From: JAWAAW01 sp964353335
Lineage (GTDB): Archaea > Nanobdellota > Nanobdellia > Woesearchaeales > ARS49
Assembly: GCA_964353335.1 (NCBI GenBank)
Contig: CAYGVI010000001.1
Span: 124,001 to 188,000 of the forward strand
Direction: 5' to 3'
Length of the DNA: 64,000 bases
In this document: positions 57,531 through 64,000 of the stretch, in pieces
Position numbering within the stretch: position 1 is the first letter of the stretch
Layout of the letters: the number at the start of each line of letters is the position of its first letter
Position numbers and translations under genes: made by a program
The notes under the pieces: model-generated
What the model saw: only the letters and a program-made list of their open reading frames with translations
What the model was told of the DNA's origin: nothing
The model's database searches: none

Positions 57531-58018
57531 TTGAGCGCACCCTTGTTTTGCTTAAGCCTGATGCAGTCCAGCGCGCATTTGCCGGGGAGATAATCTCGCG
57601 GTTTGAGCGCGCAGGCCTGAAGATTGTGGGTATGAAGATGGTCTGGGTTGACGAGAACTTCGCGAAGAAGCACTATCGCGAGGAGCTTGCACAGCGCCGC
57701 GGCGAGAATGTCCGCAACCTGATGGTCGGATTCATCAAGGAAGGGCCGGTTATCGCAATAGCGATTGAGGGTGTTGAGGCAGTCGAGGTTGTCAGAAAGA
57801 TGGTCGGCGCCACAGAGCCAAAGGCTGCTGCGCCAGGGACAATACGCGGCGACTATGCCCATGTGTGCTACAGCTACGCTGACGCAAAGAAGACAGTGGT
57901 CAAGAATCTCATTCACGCATCATCTGACAAGAATGATGCGAAGCTGGAAGTTGAGCTTTGGTTCACGCCAAAGGAGCTCCACGCATACAAATCAGTGCAC
58001 GATGTACACATATTTTGA
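57527..58018 (+). CDS. ndk: Nucleoside diphosphate kinase
   Basis: ERTLVLLKPDAVQRAFAGEI, GLKIVGMKMVW and NLIHASSDKNDAKLEVELWF give the Ndk fold, with the phospho-His in NLIHASSD (about residue 130). KPD and GTIRGDYAHV match nucleotide-binding elements. It equilibrates NTP pools. At 163 residues it has a short insertion near residues 55-65 and a C-terminal extension. It is coupled to L24e by an ATGA overlap. Confidence 0.96.
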   Translation: MIERTLVLLKPDAVQRAFAGEIISRFERAGLKIVGMKMVWVDENFAKKHYREELAQRRGENVRNLMVGFIKEGPVIAIAIEGVEAVEVVRKMVGATEPKAAAPGTIRGDYAHVCYSYADAKKTVVKNLIHASSDKNDAKLEVELWFTPKELHAYKSVHDVHIF

Positions 58019-58028
58019 GTGATGAAAA

Positions 58029-60233
58029 ATGGGAGAAAAAGAGACACAACTGCAAAAAATGAAGCGCCTGTCAGACCAGCAGGTAAACATCCGCAATATC
58101 TGCACAAGCGCGCACATTCACCACGGAAAGACAGCGCTCACTGACAACCTCCTCGCAGCAGCGGGAATGATGTCAGAGGCTTCTGCAGGCTCGCTTGAGA
58201 AGGGAATGGCAACCTGGCAGCACGCAGACGAGCAGGAGCGCCTTCTCACTGTGGACTCGGCAAACGTCTCAATGGTCCACGCATTTGACGGCCAGGAATA
58301 CCTAATCAATCTCATTGACACGCCAGGCCACATTGACTTCGGCGGAAATGTCACAAGGGCAATGAGAGCCATTGACGGAACAGTTGTCCTTGTCTGTGCA
58401 TCAGAAGGAATAATGCCCCAGACAGAGACTGTCATGAAGCAGGCACTCCGCGAGCGCGTCAAGCCTGTGCTTTTCATCAACAAGGTTGACAGGCTCATCA
58501 CAGAATTGCAGTTCACGCCCGAGCAGATGCAGCAGAGGTTCCTCAAAATAGTGCTGGACTTCAACAAGCTCATTGAAAGCATAGCAGAAGGCGAGTTCAA
58601 GAAGAAGTGGCAGGTTGACATCGCAAACGGCTCTGTCGCTTTCGGCTCGGCAAGGGAAAACTGGGCGACATCAGTGCCTTACATGAAGAAAAAAGGAATC
58701 ACCTTCAAGGACCTTATCAACCTTTACAGGAGCGGAATGACAGAGCAGCAGCGCCAGGACTGGGTATGGGATAAGGCTCCTGTGCACGAAGTTTTGCTGG
58801 ACATGGTCATCAAGCACCTGCCAAACCCGATTGAGGCGCAGAAATACCGCATTCCAAAGATATGGCGCGGAGACCTTGAGTCAGAGTTCGGCAAGGACCT
58901 GCTGAGCTGCAACCGCCATGGAAAAATTGCGTTCTGCGTCACAAGAATCCTTATCGAGCCAAAGTCAGGAAGGGAAATCGCTGCAGGCAGGCTGTATTCC
59001 GGAACCATAAAGGAAGGTATGCCGGTCTATCTTAACATAGCAAAGCAGCAGCAAAAAGTCGCCCAGGTCATGATGTACCAGGGAATCAAGCCTGAAATCG
59101 TCAGCGAGGTTCCTGCAGGAAACGTCCTTGCGCTGGCAGGAGTCACAGCAACAGCAGGAGAGACAATCACAAGTGAGCCGACTCATCCGTTTGAGGAGCT
59201 CAAGCACATCTTTGAGCCGGTCATCACAAAGGCAATCGAGCCGATGAAGCCGCAGGATTTGTCCAAGCTGGTTGAAGTCCTCAGGAAGGTCGCAAAGGAA
59301 GACCCGTCTGTCAAGATTGAAATCAACCAGGAAACAGGGGAAAACCTCCTGCACGGAATGGGCGAACTGCACCTTGAAATCATAGAGAACAGGATAGTTA
59401 CAGAGAAGAACGTCCAGGTCAAGACTTCGCCGCCAATCGTTGTGTACAGGGAAACTGTCACAAAGAAAGGGCCGGAAGCAGAAGGAAAGTCGCCGAACAA
59501 GCACAACAAGGTCTACATGTATGTCGAACCGCTTGAGCCGCACGTCCGCGAATTAATCAGGAATGCGGAGCTGCCTGAAGGAAGGATAAAGAAGAAAGAC
59601 CTTGCAATCAGGGACACTCTTGTCGAGGTCGGCTATGAAAACGACACCGCCCTGGCAATCAAGGACATCTACAAGGGCAACATATTCATTGACAAGACAA
59701 AGGGAATTGTCCAGATAGGGGAAGTCATGGAGCTCCTCCTTGACGGATTTGAGCAGGTCATGGACGGCGGGCCGCTCGCAAGGGAGCCGTGCTTCGGAGT
59801 CAAGGTTGTGATGAGCGACCTCAAGCTCCACGAAGACGCAATCCACCGCGGGCCTGCGCAGATGCTTCCTGCTATCCGTGAGTCAATCAAGACCTCAATG
59901 ATGGGCGCAGGACCCTCGATATTCGAGCCGATGCAAACCCACCTCATTGACGCGCCGGTTGAATACACAGGAGACGTCACCAAGCTCATAATGAACAAGC
60001 GAGGGCAGGTGCTTGAGCTCAACCAGGAAGGCACAATTTCAATGATTAAGGCAAAGCTTCCTGTCGCTGAAATGCTCGGATGGAGCTCGGACTTAAGGTC
60101 TGCAACAGGCGGACGCGGCACATCATCCCTCATGGACCAGGTCTTTGAGCGCCTGCCATCAGAACTTCAGGACAAGGTTGTCAGGCAGATAGTCCAGCGC
60201 AAGGGGCTCACAGCAGGAATGCTCGGCGCATAA
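58029..60233 (+). CDS. fusA: Elongation factor 2 (aEF-2)
   Basis: The 734-residue GTPase shows G1 in AHIHHGKTALTDNLLAAAG, G3 in DTPGHIDFGG and G4 in NKVD. The C-terminal region has EDAIHRGPAQMLPAIRESI, with the His that is converted to diphthamide. It drives translocation of the ribosome. It begins 10 nt after Ndk, so it belongs to the same transcript as the ribosomal proteins, an arrangement that varies among archaea. Confidence 0.97.
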   Translation: MGEKETQLQKMKRLSDQQVNIRNICTSAHIHHGKTALTDNLLAAAGMMSEASAGSLEKGMATWQHADEQERLLTVDSANVSMVHAFDGQEYLINLIDTPGHIDFGGNVTRAMRAIDGTVVLVCASEGIMPQTETVMKQALRERVKPVLFINKVDRLITELQFTPEQMQQRFLKIVLDFNKLIESIAEGEFKKKWQVDIANGSVAFGSARENWATSVPYMKKKGITFKDLINLYRSGMTEQQRQDWVWDKAPVHEVLLDMVIKHLPNPIEAQKYRIPKIWRGDLESEFGKDLLSCNRHGKIAFCVTRILIEPKSGREIAAGRLYSGTIKEGMPVYLNIAKQQQKVAQVMMYQGIKPEIVSEVPAGNVLALAGVTATAGETITSEPTHPFEELKHIFEPVITKAIEPMKPQDLSKLVEVLRKVAKEDPSVKIEINQETGENLLHGMGELHLEIIENRIVTEKNVQVKTSPPIVVYRETVTKKGPEAEGKSPNKHNKVYMYVEPLEPHVRELIRNAELPEGRIKKKDLAIRDTLVEVGYENDTALAIKDIYKGNIFIDKTKGIVQIGEVMELLLDGFEQVMDGGPLAREPCFGVKVVMSDLKLHEDAIHRGPAQMLPAIRESIKTSMMGAGPSIFEPMQTHLIDAPVEYTGDVTKLIMNKRGQVLELNQEGTISMIKAKLPVAEMLGWSSDLRSATGGRGTSSLMDQVFERLPSELQDKVVRQIVQRKGLTAGMLGA

Positions 60234-60235
60234 GC

Positions 60236-60262
60236 TTTTTTATAATTTTTATATTATTTCTC
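60236..60262 (+). terminator. T-rich terminator after EF-2
   Basis: CTTTTTTATAATTTTTATATTATTT follows the stop within 3 nt, with three T-tracts that fit archaeal intrinsic termination. Confidence 0.55.
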
Positions 60263-60305
60263 GGGTTTCCGCAAATAATGCACAACCTAGGGGTTGGCAA
60301 ACTTT

Positions 60306-60385
60306 CGGAAAACTCCTGTTTCCGCAAGCTTTATAAATAAATGCCCTTCCCATCGTCTATAATCAATTTCCGATATATGGAGGGG
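60306..60385 (+). promoter_or_regulatory. Promoter and SD of EF-1A
   Basis: An inverted repeat CGGAAA/TTTCCG (60306-60311/60319-60324) adjoins CAAG and the TATA box CTTTATAAATAA (60329-60340). The start is near 60364. SD GGAGGGG (60379-60385) lies 7 nt before the ATG. TTTCCGCAA also occurs at 60267-60275. Confidence 0.6.
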
Positions 60386-60392
60386 AATCATT

Positions 60393-61673
60393 ATGGCAAA
60401 AGGAAAACCACACATGAACATTGTGTTCGTTGGTCACGTCGACCACGGCAAATCTACTACAGTTGGAAGGCTGCTTTTTGACTCAGGTACAATCGAGGAG
60501 CAGGTCCTTAGGAAGCTCAAGGAAGAGGCAGAGCGCCTTGGAAAGGGCGGATTCGAGTTCGCGTTCGTCATGGACGAATTGAAAGAGGAACGTGAGCGTG
60601 GAGTCACAATTGACCTTTCGCACAAGAAGTTCACGACGCCAAAGTTCGACTTCACAATTATTGACGCGCCTGGCCACAGGGACTTCATCAAGAACATGAT
60701 TACAGGAGCATCGCAGGCAGACGCCGCAGTGCTCGTGGTCGGAACAGAAGGAGTCCAGGCACAGACAAAGGAGCACGCTTTCCTTTGCAAGACGCTTGGA
60801 GTCACACAGGTTATAGTCGCCTGCAACAAGATGGACCTTGCCAAGTATGACCAGAAGAAGTTCGAGCAGACAAAGGCAGATGCTTTGGCTCTTTTGAAGA
60901 GCGTCGGATACAAAGTCGAGACAGTGCAGGTTATCCCACTAGCATCATACCCTGGCGACAACGTGGTCAAGAAGAGCACGAACATGCCATGGTACACAGG
61001 CCCGACTTTGCTCGAGGCGCTGGACAAGCTCAACATACCCGAGAAGCCGACAAACCTTCCCCTGCGCATGCCATTGCAGGATGTTTATAACATCAAGGGA
61101 ATCGGCGTCGTGCCAGTCGGCCGTATCGAGACCGGTGTCATGAAAGTCGGCGACAAGATTATAATCGTGCCTGCCCGTGAAGGAAAGGGAGTCGTTGGCG
61201 AAGTCAAGAGCATTGAAATGCACCACGAAGCCATCACTGAAGCTGAGCCCGGCGACAACGTCGGATTCAACGTGCGTGGCATCGAGCTGAAGGACATCGC
61301 CCGCGGAGACGTGCTTGGCAAGGTGGACAACCCGCCAAGTGTCGCCACTGAGTTCACCGCACAGATCGTTGTGCTGAACCACCCGACCGTCATCACCGCA
61401 GGATACACGCCAGTGTTCCACATCCACACTGCACAGGTTGCCTGCCAGTTCATAGAGCTGGTCAAGAAAATCAACCCTGCAACTGGAGAAACACTGCAGG
61501 AGAAGCCTGACTTCATCAAGAACGGCGACGTCGCTGTCGTGAAGATCAAGCCAATGCAGCCGCTCGTGATTGAAAGGCAGAAGGACATCCCGAAGCTTGC
61601 GAAGTTCGCAGTCAGGGACTCCGGAAACACGGTCGCAGCAGGAATGTGCATTGACCTGGTAAAGAAGGTCTAA
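60393..61673 (+). CDS. tuf: Elongation factor 1-alpha
   Basis: The 426 residues include GHVDHGKSTTVGRLLFDSG (G1), DAPGHRDFIKNMITGASQAD (G3) and CNKMDLAKYDQKKF (G4), and domain II/III with GVMKVGDKIIIVPAREG and the C-terminal FAVRDSGNTVAAGMC. It delivers aminoacyl-tRNA to the ribosome. It has its own strong promoter and SD, and ribosomal protein S10 follows 47 nt downstream, the conserved archaeal pair. Confidence 0.98.
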   Translation: MAKGKPHMNIVFVGHVDHGKSTTVGRLLFDSGTIEEQVLRKLKEEAERLGKGGFEFAFVMDELKEERERGVTIDLSHKKFTTPKFDFTIIDAPGHRDFIKNMITGASQADAAVLVVGTEGVQAQTKEHAFLCKTLGVTQVIVACNKMDLAKYDQKKFEQTKADALALLKSVGYKVETVQVIPLASYPGDNVVKKSTNMPWYTGPTLLEALDKLNIPEKPTNLPLRMPLQDVYNIKGIGVVPVGRIETGVMKVGDKIIIVPAREGKGVVGEVKSIEMHHEAITEAEPGDNVGFNVRGIELKDIARGDVLGKVDNPPSVATEFTAQIVVLNHPTVITAGYTPVFHIHTAQVACQFIELVKKINPATGETLQEKPDFIKNGDVAVVKIKPMQPLVIERQKDIPKLAKFAVRDSGNTVAAGMCIDLVKKV

Positions 61674-61720
61674 ACCGCCTTCAATTTTTTTATTTTTAAA
61701 AATTTCATCAAACCAACCTT

Positions 61721-62032
61721 ATGCAAAAAGCCCGTATCAAGTTGGCGAGCATTGACATTGACAAGCTCAATAAAACCTGTGCTTACATTAAAGACATTGC
61801 TGACAAGACAGGGGTTGACATAAGGGGCCCTATTCCTCTGCCCACAAAGAAAATGCGTGTTACCACAAAGAGGTCGCCATGCGGCCGTGGAACAGCAACC
61901 TGGGAACGCTTTGAAATGCGAGTCCACAAGCGCCTTATTGACCTTGGCCTGGACGAACGGGCTTTGAGGCTTGTAATGCGCGTCCCAATACCAGAAGGGC
62001 TTAACATCGAGATAGAAATGGTTGATGTTTAA
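61721..62032 (+). CDS. rpsJ: Ribosomal protein S10 (uS10)
   Basis: The 103 residues start MQKARIKLASIDIDKLNKTC and contain GPIPLPTKKMRVTTKRSPCG, WERFEMRVHKRLIDL and VPIPEGLNIEIEMVDV, all standard for archaeal S10. Conserved order after EF-1A. The stop is two bases from the stop of the convergent small gene. Confidence 0.97.
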   Translation: MQKARIKLASIDIDKLNKTCAYIKDIADKTGVDIRGPIPLPTKKMRVTTKRSPCGRGTATWERFEMRVHKRLIDLGLDERALRLVMRVPIPEGLNIEIEMVDV

Positions 62033-62034
62033 TT

Positions 62035-62283
62035 CTATTCAGCAAGATATTTGACATCTAATATGTTCTTATACCACACTCGGATATCCTTTTTTGGCAG
62101 CGGACCGGTAACCGAAGAAACAAAGCCGTCTCTTGAAAGCGTCAAATAATCATCAGCAAAACCCTTGATTCTGCCCTGCACCTGAACAGTGCTTGCGCCC
62201 AACGCCACTGCAACAGGGTCTGACCGCGGGTCAATGTACAGCAATACACGCATTCCAATATCCGTTACATCAAAATCAATCAT
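62035..62283 (-). CDS. Small beta-rich protein starting right after tRNA-Ser
   Basis: ATG 62283 lies one nucleotide after the discriminator base of tRNA-Ser (62285); the in-frame upstream sequence is the tRNA itself and is not coding. The 82 residues (RVLLYIDPRSDPVAVALG, VQVQGRIKGFADDYLTLS, YKNILDVKYLAE) look like a small barrel, perhaps LSm-like. No promoter other than that of the tRNA is seen, so it should be co-transcribed and freed by tRNA 3' processing. Confidence 0.7.
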   Translation of the reverse strand: MIDFDVTDIGMRVLLYIDPRSDPVAVALGASTVQVQGRIKGFADDYLTLSRDGFVSSVTGPLPKKDIRVWYKNILDVKYLAE

Positions 62284-62284
62284 A

Positions 62285-62401
62285 CGCCGCCGCTCGGATT
62301 TGAACCGAGAGACCCGTAAGGGTCCGGTTCGCTTGGACCTCTCGTCCTGATGGACTTCAAGGTTTCGAGACCGGTGCACTACCAGGTTATGCGACGGCGG
62401 C
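62285..62401 (-). tRNA. tRNA-Ser(CGA) with 34-nt intron
   Basis: Acceptor GCCGCCG/CGGCGGC and discriminator G. The anticodon stem CCGGT/ACCGG encloses C-T-CGA-A...A, so the anticodon CGA reads Ser UCG. The intron is 62330-62363 (positions 37/38). A long variable arm (GACCC-TTAC-GGGTC) and T-arm CTCGG-TTCAAAT-CCGAG confirm the Ser type. CCA is not encoded. A small coding frame begins just downstream. Confidence 0.92.
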
Positions 62402-62457
62402 AATGACACTAATAATCTTGTGAAGCATTTTTAAACCTTGCCTAAATAACAGCATGG

Positions 62458-62850
62458 ATGGTCAGAATCTGGCATGTTAAGCCCGAATACCTGGACAACC
62501 AGCGACTGCTTGGCGAACACCTTGAGATTCACGTGATTATCGGCGCGGTTGTGAAGCGCCATTTGAAAAAGAAAGGCGGATACGTCAACCATCCTGAAAC
62601 AATAAAGTACGAACACAAAATCAAATTCCTGCTGAAAAGGCACACGGCAATTGTCAGCGAGATGCGCAAAAGAGGGTGGAAATCAGGCAGAATCCACGAA
62701 ACACCTTTGCCAATCACAAAAATTCCAAAAAGCTCAATGAAAGACTTCAAGCCGACAAAGCAGATGATTCTACATGATATCTCAGACCTCAAGCAGCGCT
62801 GGAAAAAAGAAGGAAAGAAAGGCGGAAGGCTAACTCTAAGAAACAATTAA
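62458..62850 (+). CDS. Pyrimidine-dimer glycosylase/endonuclease V-like protein (Pyr_excise family)
   Basis: The 130-residue protein matches PF03013-type proteins: MVRIWHVKPEYLDNQRLLGE, then HLEIHVIIGAVVKRH, YVNHPETIKYEHKI, and LLKRHTAIVSEMRKRGW. In T4 endonuclease V the N-terminal Thr after Met is the nucleophile; here it is Val, as in many relatives, though the Glu region is kept. DNA repair is the likely role. A TTTTTAAACC box lies 26 nt upstream. Its TAA directly abuts the 3' end of tRNA-Glu. Confidence 0.8.
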   Translation: MVRIWHVKPEYLDNQRLLGEHLEIHVIIGAVVKRHLKKKGGYVNHPETIKYEHKIKFLLKRHTAIVSEMRKRGWKSGRIHETPLPITKIPKSSMKDFKPTKQMILHDISDLKQRWKKEGKKGGRLTLRNN

Positions 62851-62923
62851 CGCCCCCGACGGGATTTGAACCCGTGTCAAAGCCGCGAGAGGGCTTTATC
62901 CTTGGCCGCTAGACGACAGGGGC
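62851..62923 (-). tRNA. tRNA-Glu(CUC), intronless
   Basis: Acceptor GCCCCTG/CGGGGGC and discriminator G. The anticodon arm AAGCC-CTCTCGC-GGCTT gives CTC (Glu GAG). T-arm ACGGG-TTCAAAT-CCCGT is normal. The 73-nt gene has no intron and no encoded CCA. A minus-strand CTTTAAAAAC box lies about 30 nt upstream. Confidence 0.93.
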
Positions 62924-62960
62924 ATTATACGACGATAAGGTTAGGGGCAGTTTTTAAAGT

Positions 62961-63797
62961 TTATGTTTGCCTTTGAAAGCGCCTGAGAACTTCCGGAATA
63001 ACCGCCACCAAATCGCTCGCGAGGTATCCAAAGCCTTTCTTCTTGTACAGCAGTTCTGCAGCCTTGCCGTTGATAAAAGCAGCAGCGCAGGCAGCCGCGA
63101 ACAAATCATTTCCCTGCGCTATCAAGCCTGCGGTAATTCCGGCGAGAACATCGCCGGTTCCGCCGTGAGTCATCCCTGCATTGCCTGTTGTGTTCATTGC
63201 AGACTTATCTTTTGAAATTATTACTGTGTTCGGATGGCCTTTTTTGACTAAAACATTTGCGCCGAGGTTTGCCTGCAGGTTTTTCTCTGTCATTCCGCTG
63301 TTTTCAAGCAAAGCCTCCAGCTCTTTTGCGTGCGGAAGCATTACGGAATAAAGCATGTCCTGCACACGGACTGCCCGCAATGCAGCTGCGTCAATGACCA
63401 TTGGCCTTTTGACTTTTGCAATTATTTCCTGCATAAACTCCCTTGCGCCTGGAGTCAATGCGATTCCATTGCCGATTTCAACAACATCTGCCTTGTTCGC
63501 GAGCTCAAGGATTGCGTGAACATTGTCGCAGGTGAAGTTTGCGCACTTGATTTTTTTGGTTATCAAATCAGGGGAGATTGTGTTAATTGCCCACGCGACT
63601 TTCTCAGGCGCAGCGACAGTTACGAGGTCAGCTCCGCTTCTTAGGACTGCCAAAGCGCCCATTCCGACAAGCGCAGGAGCGCCGATATAATCCTCACTGC
63701 CGCCGATAATCAGAACTGTGCCATTATCACCCTTATGTGACGTCTTTCTGCGCGGCTTCAGGACAATTCTGCCAGAACTGAGTCTAATCATCCGCAT
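62961..63797 (-). CDS. nnrD: ADP/ATP-dependent NAD(P)H-hydrate dehydratase
   Basis: The 278-residue ribokinase-fold protein has GTVLIIGGSEDYIGAPALVG, VIDAAALRAV, and the nucleotide/catalytic loop TGNAGMTHGGTGDVLAG (about 220-236) with the key Asp. It dehydrates damaged NAD(P)HX back to NAD(P)H. The partner epimerase domain (NnrE) is not fused here. ATG 63797 or 63791 (ATGA overlap with the upstream gene) are both possible. Confidence 0.93.
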   Translation of the reverse strand: MRMIRLSSGRIVLKPRRKTSHKGDNGTVLIIGGSEDYIGAPALVGMGALAVLRSGADLVTVAAPEKVAWAINTISPDLITKKIKCANFTCDNVHAILELANKADVVEIGNGIALTPGAREFMQEIIAKVKRPMVIDAAALRAVRVQDMLYSVMLPHAKELEALLENSGMTEKNLQANLGANVLVKKGHPNTVIISKDKSAMNTTGNAGMTHGGTGDVLAGITAGLIAQGNDLFAAACAAAFINGKAAELLYKKKGFGYLASDLVAVIPEVLRRFQRQT

Positions 63798-64000
63798 TTT
63801 ATCACATTGACAGGCTTCTTTGAGAGGAATCCCTCAATGTTTTCTATCGTTGTGTCAATAATGCGCATCAATGCCTCTTTTGAATAGAACGCGCTGTGAG
63901 GAGTGATAATCACGTTTGGCTGCTCAACAAGAACGTGCTCCTCAAGAAGGGTCCTGTAGTCAACCTTTGTTTCCTTCGAGGGCTTGCTCAGGAGCTCCAA
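63788..64000 (-). CDS. D-isomer-specific 2-hydroxyacid dehydrogenase, C-terminal part
   Basis: The frame runs to the window edge, so the N-terminus is missing. The visible 70 residues contain NVIITPHSAFYSKEALMRII with the catalytic His, and the closing helix TTIENIEGFL, typical of the family. It is an NAD-dependent 2-hydroxyacid dehydrogenase of unknown substrate. It overlaps NnrD and is probably in the same transcript. Confidence 0.85.
   Translation of the reverse strand: MELLSKPSKETKVDYRTLLEEHVLVEQPNVIITPHSAFYSKEALMRIIDTTIENIEGFLSKKPVNVIKCG

Noticed and set aside
60434..61069. 211-codon frame antisense to EF-1A
   Set aside because: Complement of a highly expressed gene with strong codon bias; no family pattern and no promoter.
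62284..62409. In-frame extension of the 82-aa gene into the tRNA-Ser region
   Set aside because: The sequence folds as a complete tRNA, so this part is not coding.
1..64000. Insertion sequences, transposases, phage genes, CRISPR arrays, rRNA
   Set aside because: None is seen on either strand: no transposase or integrase motifs, terminal inverted repeats with target duplications, or direct-repeat arrays.

Overview
The window is archaeal. It carries L10e, L7Ae, S28e, L24e, S10, aEF-2 and EF-1A, the tetrameric-type archaeal triosephosphate isomerase, a Nog1-type GTPase, EndoQ, and split-by-intron tRNA genes. Most promoters have a TATA box about 26-30 nt upstream of the start codon, which implies mostly leaderless mRNAs. 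The many secreted proteins starting KKGQIT(I/L)F, the lipoproteins with CGNG-type cysteine motifs, the FlaK-like prepilin peptidase and the very tight packing (abutting or overlapping convergent stops) fit a DPANN-type archaeon. The exact phylum cannot be fixed from this sequence.

Layout. 1-3.4 kb: truncated membrane protein, PGI/PMI, MscS channel, then the L10e operon. 3.5-7 kb: an 893-aa surface protein with DUF5011 (Ig-like) repeats and a SpoIIM-family membrane protein. 7-9 kb: SDR, an HPr-like/receiver-like pair and an unknown. 9.1-12.2 kb: a surface cluster with two pilin-like proteins, two small membrane proteins and a repeat lipoprotein. 12.2-15.8 kb: TpiA, ZIP transporter, and zinc-ribbon/NYN/thioredoxin genes. 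15.9-33.3 kb: one 17.3-kb run of eight translationally overlapping genes for secreted and membrane proteins, the strongest candidate for an undescribed system. 33.5-42 kb: transglutaminase-like, epimerase, Nog1, CaCA exchanger, EndoQ, deaminase, radical SAM. 42.3-46.1 kb: a barrel-like lipoprotein and an operon of coiled-coil protein, zincin protease and tandem MNT nucleotidyltransferase. 46.1-53.1 kb: small secreted proteins, tRNA-Leu and tRNA-Thr, two beta-helix proteins, a pilin, and two HIT proteins. 53.1-56.5 kb: unknowns, prepilin peptidase, degenerate cis-prenyltransferase. 56.5-62 kb: the L7Ae-S28e-L24e-Ndk-EF2 block, then EF-1A and S10. 62-64 kb: tRNA-Ser and tRNA-Glu, Pyr_excise nuclease, NnrD, and a truncated dehydrogenase.

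How the genes relate. The prepilin peptidase at 54 kb could process the pilin-like N-termini encoded at 9.1, 11.6, 48.3 and 51.3 kb, and possibly the KKGQIT proteins of the large operon. That operon looks like an internally duplicated module: each half has a KGQIT(I/L)F protein, then a large Cys-rich secreted protein sharing a precisely spaced Cys/Trp signature, then a polytopic membrane protein. It is probably a cell-envelope assembly, but its function is unknown.
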